The notes beneath the pieces were generated by a model, which saw only the letters and a program-made list of their open reading frames with translations, was not told the origin of the DNA and ran no database searches. A stretch of 58,010 nt of DNA from an uncultured Pelagibacteraceae bacterium. Its GTDB lineage: Bacteria; Pseudomonadota; Alphaproteobacteria; Pelagibacterales; Pelagibacteraceae. Location: the NCBI GenBank assembly GCA_902591775.1, contig CACJBW010000005.1, forward strand, positions 1 through 58,010, written 5' to 3'. Position numbers and translations under genes: made by a program. This document shows positions 44,611 to 54,418 of the stretch, in pieces (position 1 is the first letter of the stretch; each line of letters starts with the position of its first letter).

Positions 44611-46140
44611 TTAATACTTTAAATTAATATCTGAGATTTTAAAGGCTTTTATAATAATTGATAATCCAACGTATGAAACAAAGGTTAATAAAACAATCAA
44701 AACAATAAAAATAAATTTAAAACTATTTTCATAGTATAATGAGCTTTCTAAAAAATTTATTAAAAAGTAAAATATTAAAATTGCAATTAAATTTGAGATA
44801 ATAATTTTTGAAACTTGAGTAATAAAATTTGAACTAAATTGGAAGAATTTTTTGTTAATTACAAAAACCAATAAAATAATTACATTAAACCATGAGGAGA
44901 TTGTAGTTGCAATTGGAATTATAATGAAACCAACCTTTGAAAAAAATATCAGACTTATTGTAATATTTAAAATTACAGAAACTAAAGAATACTTAAATGG
45001 CGTTTTAGTATCATTTCTTGCAAATAAAAAAGTTGAAAATATTTTGATAAAAGAAAATGCTGGAAGCCCAATAGAAAAATAAAATAACGCTTTTGCAGAA
45101 TTACTAACACTTTCCTTATCAAAAGATCCATATCCAAACAATGCAGATGTTATTTGTTCTGAGCCAATCATGAGAGCAAGTGATGCTGGTAAACATAAAA
45201 ATAAACTTAACTCTAAAGCTTTATTTTGTAGTTCTATAGTTTTTATCGAGTTGTTGCTTTTAATATGTCGACTTAAGTTTGGAAGTATTACGGTACCTAT
45301 CGCAATACCAGCAATTGCTAAATTTATCTGATAAATTCTATCAGCATAATACAAATACGAAACAGCACTTGCTTGAAATGATGCAATAATTGTTCCAATC
45401 AATATATTTATTTGTGTTACACCAGATGAAAATATACTTGGTAAAAGTTTACTAAAAAAGTTTTTAACTTTCTTGTTTATTTTTAAATTAAAATTTATGT
45501 TTATTACAAAATATTTTTTAACAAATATTAATAAAAAAATAAATTGAAGAAGCCCAGCAAGAGTGACTGCATAGGATAAGTAATAAACCAAATTGTCATT
45601 TAAATTTTCCGCATATAACAAACAAATTATTAACAAAATATTCAGAATAACTGGTGCTGCAGCAGCTGCAGCAAATTTATTATGAGAGTTTAAAATTGCT
45701 GAAAAAAAAGATCCAAGGCTAATAAAAAATAAAAACGGAAATGTAATTCTAGTTAAATCAATTGCAATATTTAATTTTTGTGAATCATTTGAAAAACCTG
45801 GTGCAATTATCTTAATAAATGCTGGCATGAATATTTCAATTATTAAGATTATAAAGAATAGCCCTAACAACAATAAATTAAAAATCGTATTTGCAAACGT
45901 GTTTGCTTTTTTTTTTCCTTTAAGAAGTTCTGAAGAATAAGATGGAACAAATGCAGCATTAAAAGTACCCTCTGAAAATAATCTTCTAAAAGTATTAGGA
46001 ATTCTGAAAGCTACAAAAAAAGCATCTGCTAAAGGTCCTGAACCAAGATATATTGCTATAAAAAAATCTCTTACATAACCTAGAACCCTACTAAGCAAAA
46101 CAAATAGACTAAATGTGCTTGTTGACTTAATGAGGTTCAT
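44611..46140 (-). CDS. murJ: Lipid II flippase MurJ
   Basis: A 509-residue polytopic inner-membrane protein with about 14 hydrophobic segments, moving lipid II across the membrane for peptidoglycan synthesis. The MOP-family start STSTFSLFVLLSRVLGYVRD and the ADAFFVAFRIPNTFRRLFSEG segment are diagnostic. It is divergent from maeB with 49 bases between starts and is followed by trpS. Confidence 0.96.
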   Translation of the reverse strand: MNLIKSTSTFSLFVLLSRVLGYVRDFFIAIYLGSGPLADAFFVAFRIPNTFRRLFSEGTFNAAFVPSYSSELLKGKKKANTFANTIFNLLLLGLFFIILIIEIFMPAFIKIIAPGFSNDSQKLNIAIDLTRITFPFLFFISLGSFFSAILNSHNKFAAAAAAPVILNILLIICLLYAENLNDNLVYYLSYAVTLAGLLQFIFLLIFVKKYFVININFNLKINKKVKNFFSKLLPSIFSSGVTQINILIGTIIASFQASAVSYLYYADRIYQINLAIAGIAIGTVILPNLSRHIKSNNSIKTIELQNKALELSLFLCLPASLALMIGSEQITSALFGYGSFDKESVSNSAKALFYFSIGLPAFSFIKIFSTFLFARNDTKTPFKYSLVSVILNITISLIFFSKVGFIIIPIATTISSWFNVIILLVFVINKKFFQFSSNFITQVSKIIISNLIAILIFYFLINFLESSLYYENSFKFIFIVLIVLLTFVSYVGLSIIIKAFKISDINLKY

Positions 46141-46189
46141 AAATCATATTAGTCCTAAAATTACCTTAATAGTATATTTAATTTAGCTA

Positions 46190-48478
46190 ATGAAAAAAAA
46201 CAAAATTGAACATTATTCAGATAAAGAGGCTCTAGAATTTCACAATTCAAATAAATCTGGCAAGATTGAGATAAATTCGTCAAAACCAATGACATCAAAG
46301 AGGGACTTAGCTTTAGCATACTCTCCAGGTGTTGCGGTACCAGTTAAAGAAATTTATAAGAATCCTGAAAGAGCATACGATTACACAACTAAGGGCAACT
46401 TGGTTGCTGTGATTAGTAATGGATCAGCAATTTTGGGGTTAGGAAACTTAGGAGCAATTGCATCAAAACCTGTAATGGAGGGTAAAGCAGTATTATTTAA
46501 GAGATTTGCAGATATAGATGCCATTGATTTAGAAATTGATAGCAAAGATCCCAATGAAATAGTTAATAGTATAAAAAATTTTGCTGTCAGCTTTGGAGGA
46601 ATTAATCTTGAAGATATAGCTGCTCCAGAATGTTTCGTAATTGAGGAAAATTTAAAAAAAATACTTGATATACCTGTATTCCATGACGACCAACACGGAA
46701 CAGCAATAATAACATCAGCAGCACTCATTAATTCAATACATATTACAAAAAAAAAAATTTCTAAAATAAAAGTTGTTGTAAACGGGGCTGGGGCATCTGC
46801 TATGGCTTGCTCAGATCTATTTTTAAAATTGGGAGTAAAAAAAAATAATTTAACAATGATAGATAGTAAAGGAGTAATTAGTTTTGACAGAAAAGGATTG
46901 AGCAAATGGAAGTTAAAGTATGCAAAAAAAACAAAAAGTAAAACTTTAAGTGATGCATTGAAAAATGCAGATGTTTTTTTAGGATTGTCGTCAGCTGGAA
47001 TTCTAAAAAAAGAAATGATTAAGCAAATGGCAAAAAACCCAATTATATTTGCATGTGCTAACCCTGATCCAGAAATTTTACCAGAAGAGGCTTATAAAAT
47101 AAGAAAAGACGCAATAATAGCAACTGGTAGATCAGATTATGCGAATCAAGTTAATAATTTAATTGGTTTTCCTTATATATTTAGAGGGGCACTAGATGTA
47201 AGGGCAAAAACAATAAATGAGGAAATGAAAGTTTCTGCTGCTAATGCAATTGCAAAGTTAGCTAGAGAAAGAGTTCCTGATGAAGTTGCAGCAGCAATGG
47301 GAGGAGACAGACCTAAATATGGAAAAGACTATATTATTCCATCTACATTTGATCCGAGACTCATAAGTGTAATCCCAGTAGCAGTAGCAAAAGCCGCAAT
47401 TAAAACTGGTGTTGCTAGAAAAAAAATAGAAAATTTTAATTTATACTCAGAACAATTAAAACAAAGACTAGATCCCTCGGTAACTATTCTACAAGGAATA
47501 AATTCTAAGGTCAAAAAAAATCAAAAAACTGTTGTATTTGCTGATGGTGAAGATGAAAATACACTTAAAGCTGCGATCGCATTTAAAAATGGTGGTCTAG
47601 GAACTCCAATAATTGTTGCAAAAGAAAATGTTGTAAAACAAAGACTGAAAGAAATTGGCTATGTAGAAAATTTAGATATAAAAATTGTTAATTCTACTGA
47701 TAAAAAATTGAGAGCAAAATATGTAAAATTTCTTTTTAAGAAGATGCAAAGAGATCAGGGTTTACTTGAGAGAGACTGTGATAGAATGATTCGAAATGAC
47801 AGAGTTATTTGGTCATCATGTATGGTCGAATGCGGAGATGCAGATGCAATGGTAACAGGGAATACTAGAAGATATTCTCAATCATTGGAAAAGATTAAAA
47901 AAGTAATTCCTGCGAGAGAAGGTGAAATAATGTTTGGATTAAATATGGTAGTTAGCAAGGGTAAAACAGTATTTATTGGAGATACATCAGTGAATGAATA
48001 CCCTTCCTCTGAAGAATTAGCTAATATAGCAATATCGTCAGCAAGAGTTGCGAGATTATTTGGATTTAATCCTAAAGTTGCTTTTTTATCTCATTCAACA
48101 TTTGGTCAACCAATAACTAGTAGAACTAAACATATTAGAGATGCTGTAGAAATTTTAAAAAATCGAAAAGTAGATTTTAAATTTGATGGCGACATGCAGC
48201 CCGATGTGGCACTTAACGATGAATATTCGGATTTATATCCATTTTCAGAGATTGTAGGAAACGCAAATATTTTAATAATGCCGGGTCAACACAGTGCGGC
48301 AATTTCTAATAAAATTATGAAATCATTAGGAGGTGCTAAAGTAATTGGTCCACTATTAATAGGTCTTGCTCAACCAATAGAAATTGCACCTTTAAGATCT
48401 TCTACTTCTGATATATTAGATTTAGCATCTGTTGCAGCATATTCTGCTGGAGTGATAAAATATAAGAAAACAAATTAA
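46190..48478 (+). CDS. maeB: NADP-dependent malic enzyme with phosphotransacetylase-like domain
   Basis: A 762-residue fusion that decarboxylates malate to pyruvate. The malic enzyme part (about 1-425) has LAYSPGVAVPV, the catalytic VFHDDQHGTAI with metal-binding aspartates, and the nucleotide loop VNGAGASAMA. The C-terminal part (about 430-762) resembles phosphate acetyltransferase and is thought to regulate the enzyme through acetyl-CoA. It is complete. Several GTG-free typical motifs fit proteobacterial MaeB, and it ends 8 bases before the convergent DolP-like gene. Confidence 0.96.
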   Translation: MKKNKIEHYSDKEALEFHNSNKSGKIEINSSKPMTSKRDLALAYSPGVAVPVKEIYKNPERAYDYTTKGNLVAVISNGSAILGLGNLGAIASKPVMEGKAVLFKRFADIDAIDLEIDSKDPNEIVNSIKNFAVSFGGINLEDIAAPECFVIEENLKKILDIPVFHDDQHGTAIITSAALINSIHITKKKISKIKVVVNGAGASAMACSDLFLKLGVKKNNLTMIDSKGVISFDRKGLSKWKLKYAKKTKSKTLSDALKNADVFLGLSSAGILKKEMIKQMAKNPIIFACANPDPEILPEEAYKIRKDAIIATGRSDYANQVNNLIGFPYIFRGALDVRAKTINEEMKVSAANAIAKLARERVPDEVAAAMGGDRPKYGKDYIIPSTFDPRLISVIPVAVAKAAIKTGVARKKIENFNLYSEQLKQRLDPSVTILQGINSKVKKNQKTVVFADGEDENTLKAAIAFKNGGLGTPIIVAKENVVKQRLKEIGYVENLDIKIVNSTDKKLRAKYVKFLFKKMQRDQGLLERDCDRMIRNDRVIWSSCMVECGDADAMVTGNTRRYSQSLEKIKKVIPAREGEIMFGLNMVVSKGKTVFIGDTSVNEYPSSEELANIAISSARVARLFGFNPKVAFLSHSTFGQPITSRTKHIRDAVEILKNRKVDFKFDGDMQPDVALNDEYSDLYPFSEIVGNANILIMPGQHSAAISNKIMKSLGGAKVIGPLLIGLAQPIEIAPLRSSTSDILDLASVAAYSAGVIKYKKTN

Positions 48479-48486
48479 TACTATAT

Positions 48487-49080
48487 TTATTTTTTAACTA
48501 CTCTAAGATCATCAACTAAAAATATACTAGTAATTACATCCTCAACATCTAGAATCTGATTAGCTTCTTTTGTAACCTCATCCCTTTCTATTTTGTTTTG
48601 AGCTATACCATAGACATAAATAATTTTTTTATAAGTATCAATATTGTAATTAACTGATTTGATTTTTTTGTTACCTATTATAGCTGCTCTCAATTGTGAG
48701 GTTATAAGAAGATCTTTTGCAGATCTTTTAAAATTAAATTTTTCCTTAATTTGTAAATCATTATTTACTGATCTCGCTCCTTTTATTTCCCAAGCCAACT
48801 TTGTAATTTTAAGTTTATCTTCTACAGAATTCACTTTGCCTGTAAGAAATATCCTTCCATCAAGAATTTTAGTTTTTACTGAAATTATATAGCTTTTGTC
48901 TGCTGATATTAATCTCGCTCTAAGATTTTGTTGCATAATAGAGTCATCTATTTGTGTTCCAAAACTTCTTGGATCTAATGCAATTGATACTCCAGTTCCT
49001 AAAACCCCTGTAGAGGAATATCCTACACAACCGGTAATGAACACCAAACTAATTAAAATTATGATTTTTTTAATTTTCAT
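48487..49080 (-). CDS. dolP: DolP-like BON-domain lipoprotein
   Basis: A 197-residue lipoprotein with lipobox ITGC (Cys18) and two BON domains, about 45-115 and 120-190, starting near DDSIMQQNLRARLIS and KDLLITSQLRAAIIG. This is the architecture of E. coli DolP (YraP), which supports outer-membrane integrity. It follows rsmI with an 11-base overlap, and the divergent neighbour is LpoA-like, matching the E. coli yraL/yraM/yraP neighbourhood. The yraN and diaA genes of that cluster are absent. Confidence 0.8.
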   Translation of the reverse strand: MKIKKIIILISLVFITGCVGYSSTGVLGTGVSIALDPRSFGTQIDDSIMQQNLRARLISADKSYIISVKTKILDGRIFLTGKVNSVEDKLKITKLAWEIKGARSVNNDLQIKEKFNFKRSAKDLLITSQLRAAIIGNKKIKSVNYNIDTYKKIIYVYGIAQNKIERDEVTKEANQILDVEDVITSIFLVDDLRVVKK

Positions 49081-49921
49081 TCTTTAAACTAAGACAATAA
49101 TTATAGATAAGTTTTTTTGGAATTTCTCTATCCTGTGAAACTTTTTTTACAATATCTTTAATTGACATTTTATTTATTAATTTATTAATTTTTTTTTTAT
49201 CTGATTCTCGAAGTTCTTTAAAACTTAATCTTGATTTATTTACTTCAGAAATAACAACTGTTATCTCACCTTTTCTTGAAAAATTAACATTTGATAATTC
49301 TTTTACTGAGGTTCTAATATATTCCTCATGATATTTTGTAATTTCTCTACAAATTATAATATTTCTATCTAAAAAAAATTCCTTTATATCAACTATTCTT
49401 TTATCAAGTTTGTTTGGTGAGACAAAAAAAATAATTGAGCTATCAAGTAAAGATAAATTTTTAAATAATTTTTTAACTTGAGTTTGTTTTTCTGGAAGAA
49501 ATCCACAAAAATAAAAATTATCAGAAAATCCACTTATTGATATTGCTGAACTTACCGCTGATGCACCTGGAATAGGAAAAATATTAATTTTATTTTTTAC
49601 ACACTCTTTAACTAATATTTTCCCAGGATCTGAAACAGCAGGTGTACCTGCATCAGAAACCAGTGATACTATTTTATTATTTTTCAGTATTTCAATAACC
49701 TTCTCTAAATTTTTATTTTCATTAAATTTATGATTTGAAATAAGTCTTTTATTTATCTCGAACTTTTGAAGTATTTTTTTTGAAACTCTTGTATCTTCAC
49801 ATAAAATTAAATCAGACTCCTGAAGGATTTTAATAGCTCTAAATGAAATATCACCCATATTTCCAATTGGTGTAGCAACACAATATAGCCCAGGTTTAAA
49901 TTTATTGTTATTTAGATTCAT
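49070..49921 (-). CDS. rsmI: 16S rRNA (cytidine-1402-2'-O)-methyltransferase
   Basis: A 283-residue SAM methyltransferase of the tetrapyrrole-methylase fold that modifies C1402 of 16S rRNA. The start LYCVATPIGNMGDISFRA, the CEDTRVSKK motif and the SDAGTPAVSDPG segment are characteristic. It overlaps the dolP-like gene by 11 bases and is divergent from the LpoA-like gene with a 36-base spacer. Confidence 0.96.
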   Translation of the reverse strand: MNLNNNKFKPGLYCVATPIGNMGDISFRAIKILQESDLILCEDTRVSKKILQKFEINKRLISNHKFNENKNLEKVIEILKNNKIVSLVSDAGTPAVSDPGKILVKECVKNKINIFPIPGASAVSSAISISGFSDNFYFCGFLPEKQTQVKKLFKNLSLLDSSIIFFVSPNKLDKRIVDIKEFFLDRNIIICREITKYHEEYIRTSVKELSNVNFSRKGEITVVISEVNKSRLSFKELRESDKKKINKLINKMSIKDIVKKVSQDREIPKKLIYNYCLSLKNEN

Positions 49922-49957
49922 ATGACTTCTTTATTTTAATATATTATTAAAACTTAA

Positions 49958-51106
49958 ATGAAAACTTTAATTAAATTATTATTTTTTACATTGAGTATCT
50001 TCCTTTCATATCAAAATGTTTTTGCTTCAGAAAAAATTAAGATTGGATTAATAGTTCCATTGAGTGGTGAAAATTCTTTAATTGGTGAAAAAATTATAAA
50101 ATCAGCAAGATTAGCTATAAATAAAATAAATGATAATAAAATTGAGATAATTCCAAAAGACACGAAATCAAATCCTATTGATGCTTTAAGAGTATCTAAA
50201 GAGTTATATAAAAATGGTGTAAGAATAATTATTGGGCCAGTATTTAATGAAAGTATAAAATATCTAGATGATTTAAAGAATGTTACTTTTATATCTTTCA
50301 CAAACAAATTAATCGGTAATCCAAAAAACGTAATCAGTGCAGGAGTTAATGCCATATCGCAATTACAAACAATAAAAAAATTTAGTGATATAAATAATTT
50401 ATCTAATAGTGTTTTTTTGATTCCTAGATCACAATTTAAAAATGAAATAGAACAGGCAATTAATAAAACTAAGATCAGACATAAAAAAGTATTTTATTAT
50501 GATAGAGAACCAACTAAACTTACTAAACAAATTGAAACTTTAACAAATTATCAAGTAAGAAAAAACAATCTTAAAAATGAAATAAAAAGAATAGAAGGTT
50601 TATCATTTAAAGATAAAGACAAAAAAATTGAAAGCTTAAAAAAAAAAGATACCCTTGGAAATATAAACTTTGACTCAGTTGTTATTGCAGATTTCGATGA
50701 AAATTTAAAAAGTGTTGCTACATCACTTCTTTACACGGATGTCTCATCAAAGAGAATTTCTTATATAACTTTAAATCAGTGGTTCGATGAAAGTCTTTTA
50801 AATGAAAGTTCTCTTCATCCAATTTATTTTCCCTCTATAAATAAAATAAATTATGAAATATTTATGAATGAATTCAAGAATACTTATGGATTAGATGGCG
50901 ATCAACTTTCATTTTTAAGCTATGATTTAATAGGTTTGGTCTATTTTTTAATTTATGAAAATGATTTTAATATTTCAAAAGAAATATTTTATAAAAAAAA
51001 TAAATTTATGGGAAAAATAGGAATTTTTGAAATAAGCAAAAACACCATCACACATCAGCTAAATTTCTATAGTATTGAAGATAATAAATTTAAAAAAATT
51101 TTTTAA
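49958..51106 (+). CDS. LpoA-like periplasmic binding-fold protein (penicillin-binding protein activator)
   Basis: A 382-residue exported protein with a signal peptide (MKTLIKLLFFTLSIFLSYQNVFAS). It has a type I periplasmic binding fold beginning KIKIGLIVPLSGENSLIGE and continuing with a GVRIIIGPVFNESIK segment. Divergent from rsmI, as E. coli yraM/lpoA is, so a role in activating a penicillin-binding protein is likely. A branched-chain amino-acid-like binding protein is the alternative. There is no lipobox, unlike E. coli LpoA. The end overlaps convergent rdgB by 17 bases. Confidence 0.75.
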   Translation: MKTLIKLLFFTLSIFLSYQNVFASEKIKIGLIVPLSGENSLIGEKIIKSARLAINKINDNKIEIIPKDTKSNPIDALRVSKELYKNGVRIIIGPVFNESIKYLDDLKNVTFISFTNKLIGNPKNVISAGVNAISQLQTIKKFSDINNLSNSVFLIPRSQFKNEIEQAINKTKIRHKKVFYYDREPTKLTKQIETLTNYQVRKNNLKNEIKRIEGLSFKDKDKKIESLKKKDTLGNINFDSVVIADFDENLKSVATSLLYTDVSSKRISYITLNQWFDESLLNESSLHPIYFPSINKINYEIFMNEFKNTYGLDGDQLSFLSYDLIGLVYFLIYENDFNISKEIFYKKNKFMGKIGIFEISKNTITHQLNFYSIEDNKFKKIF

Positions 51107-51692
51107 TTTTTTTAAATGCATCAGATCTATGATCTATTTTATATTTTTCTTGAGGTTTCATCTCGCCAAAAGTTAATCTTTTTCCTCTAGGAATAAAAAT
51201 TGGATCATATCCAAAACCGTTTTTTCCTCTTTTAAAAGCAGATATTCTACCCTCAATTTTACCAATTTTACTTATAAATTTTCCGTTTGGCCAAAATATA
51301 GTAAGTACGCATACAAATCTTGCACTCAATTTCTTTTTTTTCCAATTTTTATCTTTTTTAGAAATTTCTCTGTAAACTTTTTTAATAGCTAAGTTGAAAT
51401 TTCTTTTTTTCCCTGACCAATCTGCTGAAAATACGCCAGGAGCTTTATCTAAAATATCTATCTCAATTCCGGAATCATCAGACATACAAATTTTATTAGT
51501 TTTTTTAGAAAAATATTTTGCCTTTAAAAGAGAATTTTGTTTAAATGTGGTCCCTGTTTCTATTGGGCTAGGTATTTTAAAGTCTAAATTTGAGTAGATT
51601 TTTAAACTTTTAGGTAAGAGATCTGCTATTTCCTTCAGTTTTCCTTTATTATTTGAGCCAATGAATATCTCCTCAATTTTTTTTATGGGCAT
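51090..51692 (-). CDS. rdgB: Non-canonical purine NTP pyrophosphatase (RdgB/HAM1)
   Basis: A 200-residue house-cleaning enzyme that hydrolyses dITP and XTP. The start FIGSNNKGKLKEI, the SDDSGIEIDIL and APGVFSADWSG motifs and the GKNGFGYDPIFIP signature are present. It ends KYKIDHRSDAFKK, the HRSxA motif of the family. It is divergent from grpE with 35 bases between starts. Confidence 0.96.
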   Translation of the reverse strand: MPIKKIEEIFIGSNNKGKLKEIADLLPKSLKIYSNLDFKIPSPIETGTTFKQNSLLKAKYFSKKTNKICMSDDSGIEIDILDKAPGVFSADWSGKKRNFNLAIKKVYREISKKDKNWKKKKLSARFVCVLTIFWPNGKFISKIGKIEGRISAFKRGKNGFGYDPIFIPRGKRLTFGEMKPQEKYKIDHRSDAFKKIKKFF

Positions 51693-51727
51693 CTAGAAAT
51701 TATACTTTTTCTTACCATATAAACAAT

Positions 51728-52393
51728 ATGGATGAAGAATTAAAAGAAAATATAGACAAAAGCACATCAGAAGGTGAGGATTTAGATACTCTAGAGACAG
51801 AAAATGGTAATGCAAATAAAGAAAGTGAAGATAAAAATTCAAACTCTGAAACAGAAAATAAAGAAGCTGAAAAACTTACACCTGAGCAAGAATTAGAAAC
51901 ACTCAAAGATAAGTTGGCTAGAACTTTTGCTGAGATGGAAAACCAAAGACGGAGGTTTGAAAAAGAAAAAGAAGACGCTTACGAATACGGTGGATATTCT
52001 TTTGCAAAAGAAGCATTAAATTTGTTAGATAATCTTGAGAGATCAAAAGCTGTGCTAGAGAACGATGAAAAATTAAAAGAAACAGATGCACTTAAAAAAA
52101 TTGTGGAACATTTAAATATTATAAATAATGATATGCTTTCGATATTCAAAAAAAATAATATTGAGCCTATTAAATCTATTAATGAAAAGCTTGATCCAAA
52201 TCTTCATCAAGCAATGATGGAAGTAGAAGATGATACAAAAGAGCCCGGAACAATCGTACAAGAAATACAAAAAGGATTTATGATGAAAGACAGATTATTG
52301 AGACCATCTTTAGTTGGTGTTTCAAAGAAAATTTTAAAAGAAGAACAAAAACAAGATCCGAAAGAAGGTCATAAAGATGAAAAAAATCAATAA
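51728..52393 (+). CDS. grpE: GrpE nucleotide exchange factor
   Basis: A 221-residue DnaK cofactor. The N-terminal 60 residues are very acidic and disordered. A long coiled-coil helix is followed by a beta domain with DPNLHQAMMEV and GFMMKDRLLRPSLVGVSK, the usual GrpE ending. It is the first gene of the grpE-dnaK-dnaJ set. No hrcA gene precedes it. Confidence 0.96.
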   Translation: MDEELKENIDKSTSEGEDLDTLETENGNANKESEDKNSNSETENKEAEKLTPEQELETLKDKLARTFAEMENQRRRFEKEKEDAYEYGGYSFAKEALNLLDNLERSKAVLENDEKLKETDALKKIVEHLNIINNDMLSIFKKNNIEPIKSINEKLDPNLHQAMMEVEDDTKEPGTIVQEIQKGFMMKDRLLRPSLVGVSKKILKEEQKQDPKEGHKDEKNQ

Positions 52394-52412
52394 AATCAGC
52401 CAAAATTTAATT

Positions 52413-52437
52413 TTTTTAGACGGTTGTAGTCTAAAAA
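52413..52437 (+). promoter_or_regulatory. Stem-loop in the grpE-dnaK gap
   Basis: TTTTTAGAC and GTCTAAAAA form a perfect 9-bp stem with a 7-base loop (GGTTGTA). It is followed directly by TTAGCACTT (52438-52446), which matches eight of nine bases of the left arm of the CIRCE operator. No T run follows, so it is not an obvious terminator. Confidence 0.5.
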
Positions 52438-52470
52438 TTAGCACTTATATGACGAAGAGGTATTAAAATT

Positions 52471-54390
52471 ATGAGCAAAGTAATAGGAATAGATTTAGGA
52501 ACAACAAACTCTTGTGTAGCTGTAATGGAGGGTACACAGGCTAAAGTATTAGAAAATGCTGAGGGTGCAAGAACAACTCCTTCTGTAGTTGCATTTTCTG
52601 ACAATGATGAAAAATTAATTGGACAACCTGCAAAGAGACAAGCTGTAACAAATCCTGAAAATACAATATTTGCTGTTAAAAGATTAATTGGAAGAAATTT
52701 TGATGATCCATCTGTTAAAAAAGATGTTGAAACTGCACCTTTTAAAATTATTAATTCAGATAAAGGAGATGCTTGGATAGAAGCTAAAGGTAATAAATAC
52801 TCTCCATCACAAATTTCGGCTTTCACACTTCAAAAAATGAAGGAGACTGCTGAAAAATATTTAGGACAAGAAGTTTCACAGGCAGTAATTACTGTTCCAG
52901 CTTATTTTAACGATGCTCAAAGACAAGCAACAAAAGATGCTGGTAAAATTGCAGGGTTAGAAGTTTTAAGAATTATCAATGAACCAACTGCAGCTTCACT
53001 TGCTTATGGATTAGACAAAAAAACAAATAATAAAATTGCTGTTTACGATTTAGGTGGTGGAACATTTGATGTTTCAATACTTGAATTAGGGGATGGGGTA
53101 TTCGAAGTTAAATCTACCAACGGTGATACCTTTTTAGGTGGAGAAGATTTTGATAATACAATTGTTGACTATTTGCTTACAGAATTCAAAAAAGAAAATG
53201 GAATAAACTTAAAATCTGACAAATTAGCATTACAAAGACTTAAAGAGGCTGCAGAGAAAGCAAAAATTGAATTATCATCTGCTGCTCAGACTGAAATAAA
53301 TTTACCATTTATTACAGCAGACAAAACTGGTCCAAAACATATAAATATGAAAATGACTAGAGCAAAACTAGAAGCTCTTGTTGAAGATCTTATATCAAGA
53401 ACGATACCACCGTGTGAAACTGCTCTTAAAGATGCTGGTTTAAGCGCAAGCGAAATTGATGAGGTGATACTTGTTGGTGGAATGACTAGGATGCCAAAAG
53501 TTATTGAAGAGGTTAAAAATTTCTTTGGTAAGGAACCTAACAAATCTGTAAATCCTGATGAAGTTGTTGCAATGGGTGCAGCTATTCAAGCAGGAGTTTT
53601 ACAAGGAGATGTTAAAGATGTTCTATTATTGGATGTAACCCCACTTTCACTCGGAATTGAGACTTTAGGTGGAGTTTCAACTAAACTGATTGAAAAAAAT
53701 ACAACAATACCAACCAAAAAAAGCCAGGTTTTCTCAACTGCAGAAGATAACCAACCCGCAGTATCAATTCGAGTTTTGCAGGGTGAAAGAGATATGGCTT
53801 CAGATAATAAGATTTTAGGAAATTTTGAATTGGTAGGTATAGCACCTGCTCCTAGAGGAGTTCCTCAAATTGAAGTTACATTCGATATTGATGCAAATGG
53901 AATTGTAAATGTCTCTGCTAAAGATAAAGGAACTGGTAAAGAACAAAAAATCCAAATTCAAGCATCAGGTGGTTTAAGTGATGAAGAAATAAATCAAATG
54001 GTTAAAGATGCTGAAACAAATAAAGAAGCTGATAAAAAGAAAAGAGAAGCAGTAGATGCAAGAAATCAAGCTGATACCCTGCTTCATTCAACTGAAAAGA
54101 ATTTAAAAGAACATGGTAGTAAAGTTTCCGATGCAGATAAAAAAGCTATTGAAGACGCATCAGCTAATGTGAGAAATGCATTAAAAGGAACGGATGTAGA
54201 AGAAATAAAAAAGAAAACTCAAGATTTGGTTCAAGCTTCAATGAAACTAGGAGAGGCTATTTACAAATCACAACAAAGTACTAAACCTGGTGATGCACCT
54301 AAAGATGCAAAAGATGAAGGGAAAAAAGACGATAATGTTGTTGATGCAGACTTTGAAGAAGTAAAAGACGATAAAGAAAAAAGCGCCTAA
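52471..54390 (+). CDS. dnaK: Chaperone DnaK (Hsp70)
   Basis: A 639-residue Hsp70. The start [17 protein letters not shown], the ATPase motifs [13 protein letters not shown] near 193 and [10 protein letters not shown] near 332, and the linker [15 protein letters not shown] near 387 are plain. The C-terminal lid and acidic tail end [10 protein letters not shown] ribosome site AAGAGG lies ten bases before the ATG. It is complete and followed 28 bases later by dnaJ. Confidence 0.98.
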   Translation: MSKVIGIDLGTTNSCVAVMEGTQAKVLENAEGARTTPSVVAFSDNDEKLIGQPAKRQAVTNPENTIFAVKRLIGRNFDDPSVKKDVETAPFKIINSDKGDAWIEAKGNKYSPSQISAFTLQKMKETAEKYLGQEVSQAVITVPAYFNDAQRQATKDAGKIAGLEVLRIINEPTAASLAYGLDKKTNNKIAVYDLGGGTFDVSILELGDGVFEVKSTNGDTFLGGEDFDNTIVDYLLTEFKKENGINLKSDKLALQRLKEAAEKAKIELSSAAQTEINLPFITADKTGPKHINMKMTRAKLEALVEDLISRTIPPCETALKDAGLSASEIDEVILVGGMTRMPKVIEEVKNFFGKEPNKSVNPDEVVAMGAAIQAGVLQGDVKDVLLLDVTPLSLGIETLGGVSTKLIEKNTTIPTKKSQVFSTAEDNQPAVSIRVLQGERDMASDNKILGNFELVGIAPAPRGVPQIEVTFDIDANGIVNVSAKDKGTGKEQKIQIQASGGLSDEEINQMVKDAETNKEADKKKREAVDARNQADTLLHSTEKNLKEHGSKVSDADKKAIEDASANVRNALKGTDVEEIKKKTQDLVQASMKLGEAIYKSQQSTKPGDAPKDAKDEGKKDDNVVDADFEEVKDDKEKSA

Positions 54391-54418
54391 ACTATCAACC
54401 ATTTGTCTATAACTAGTT

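Noticed and set aside
46381..46905. Antisense frame of 174 codons within maeB
   Set aside because: It lies fully inside a strongly conserved enzyme domain and shows no motif of its own.
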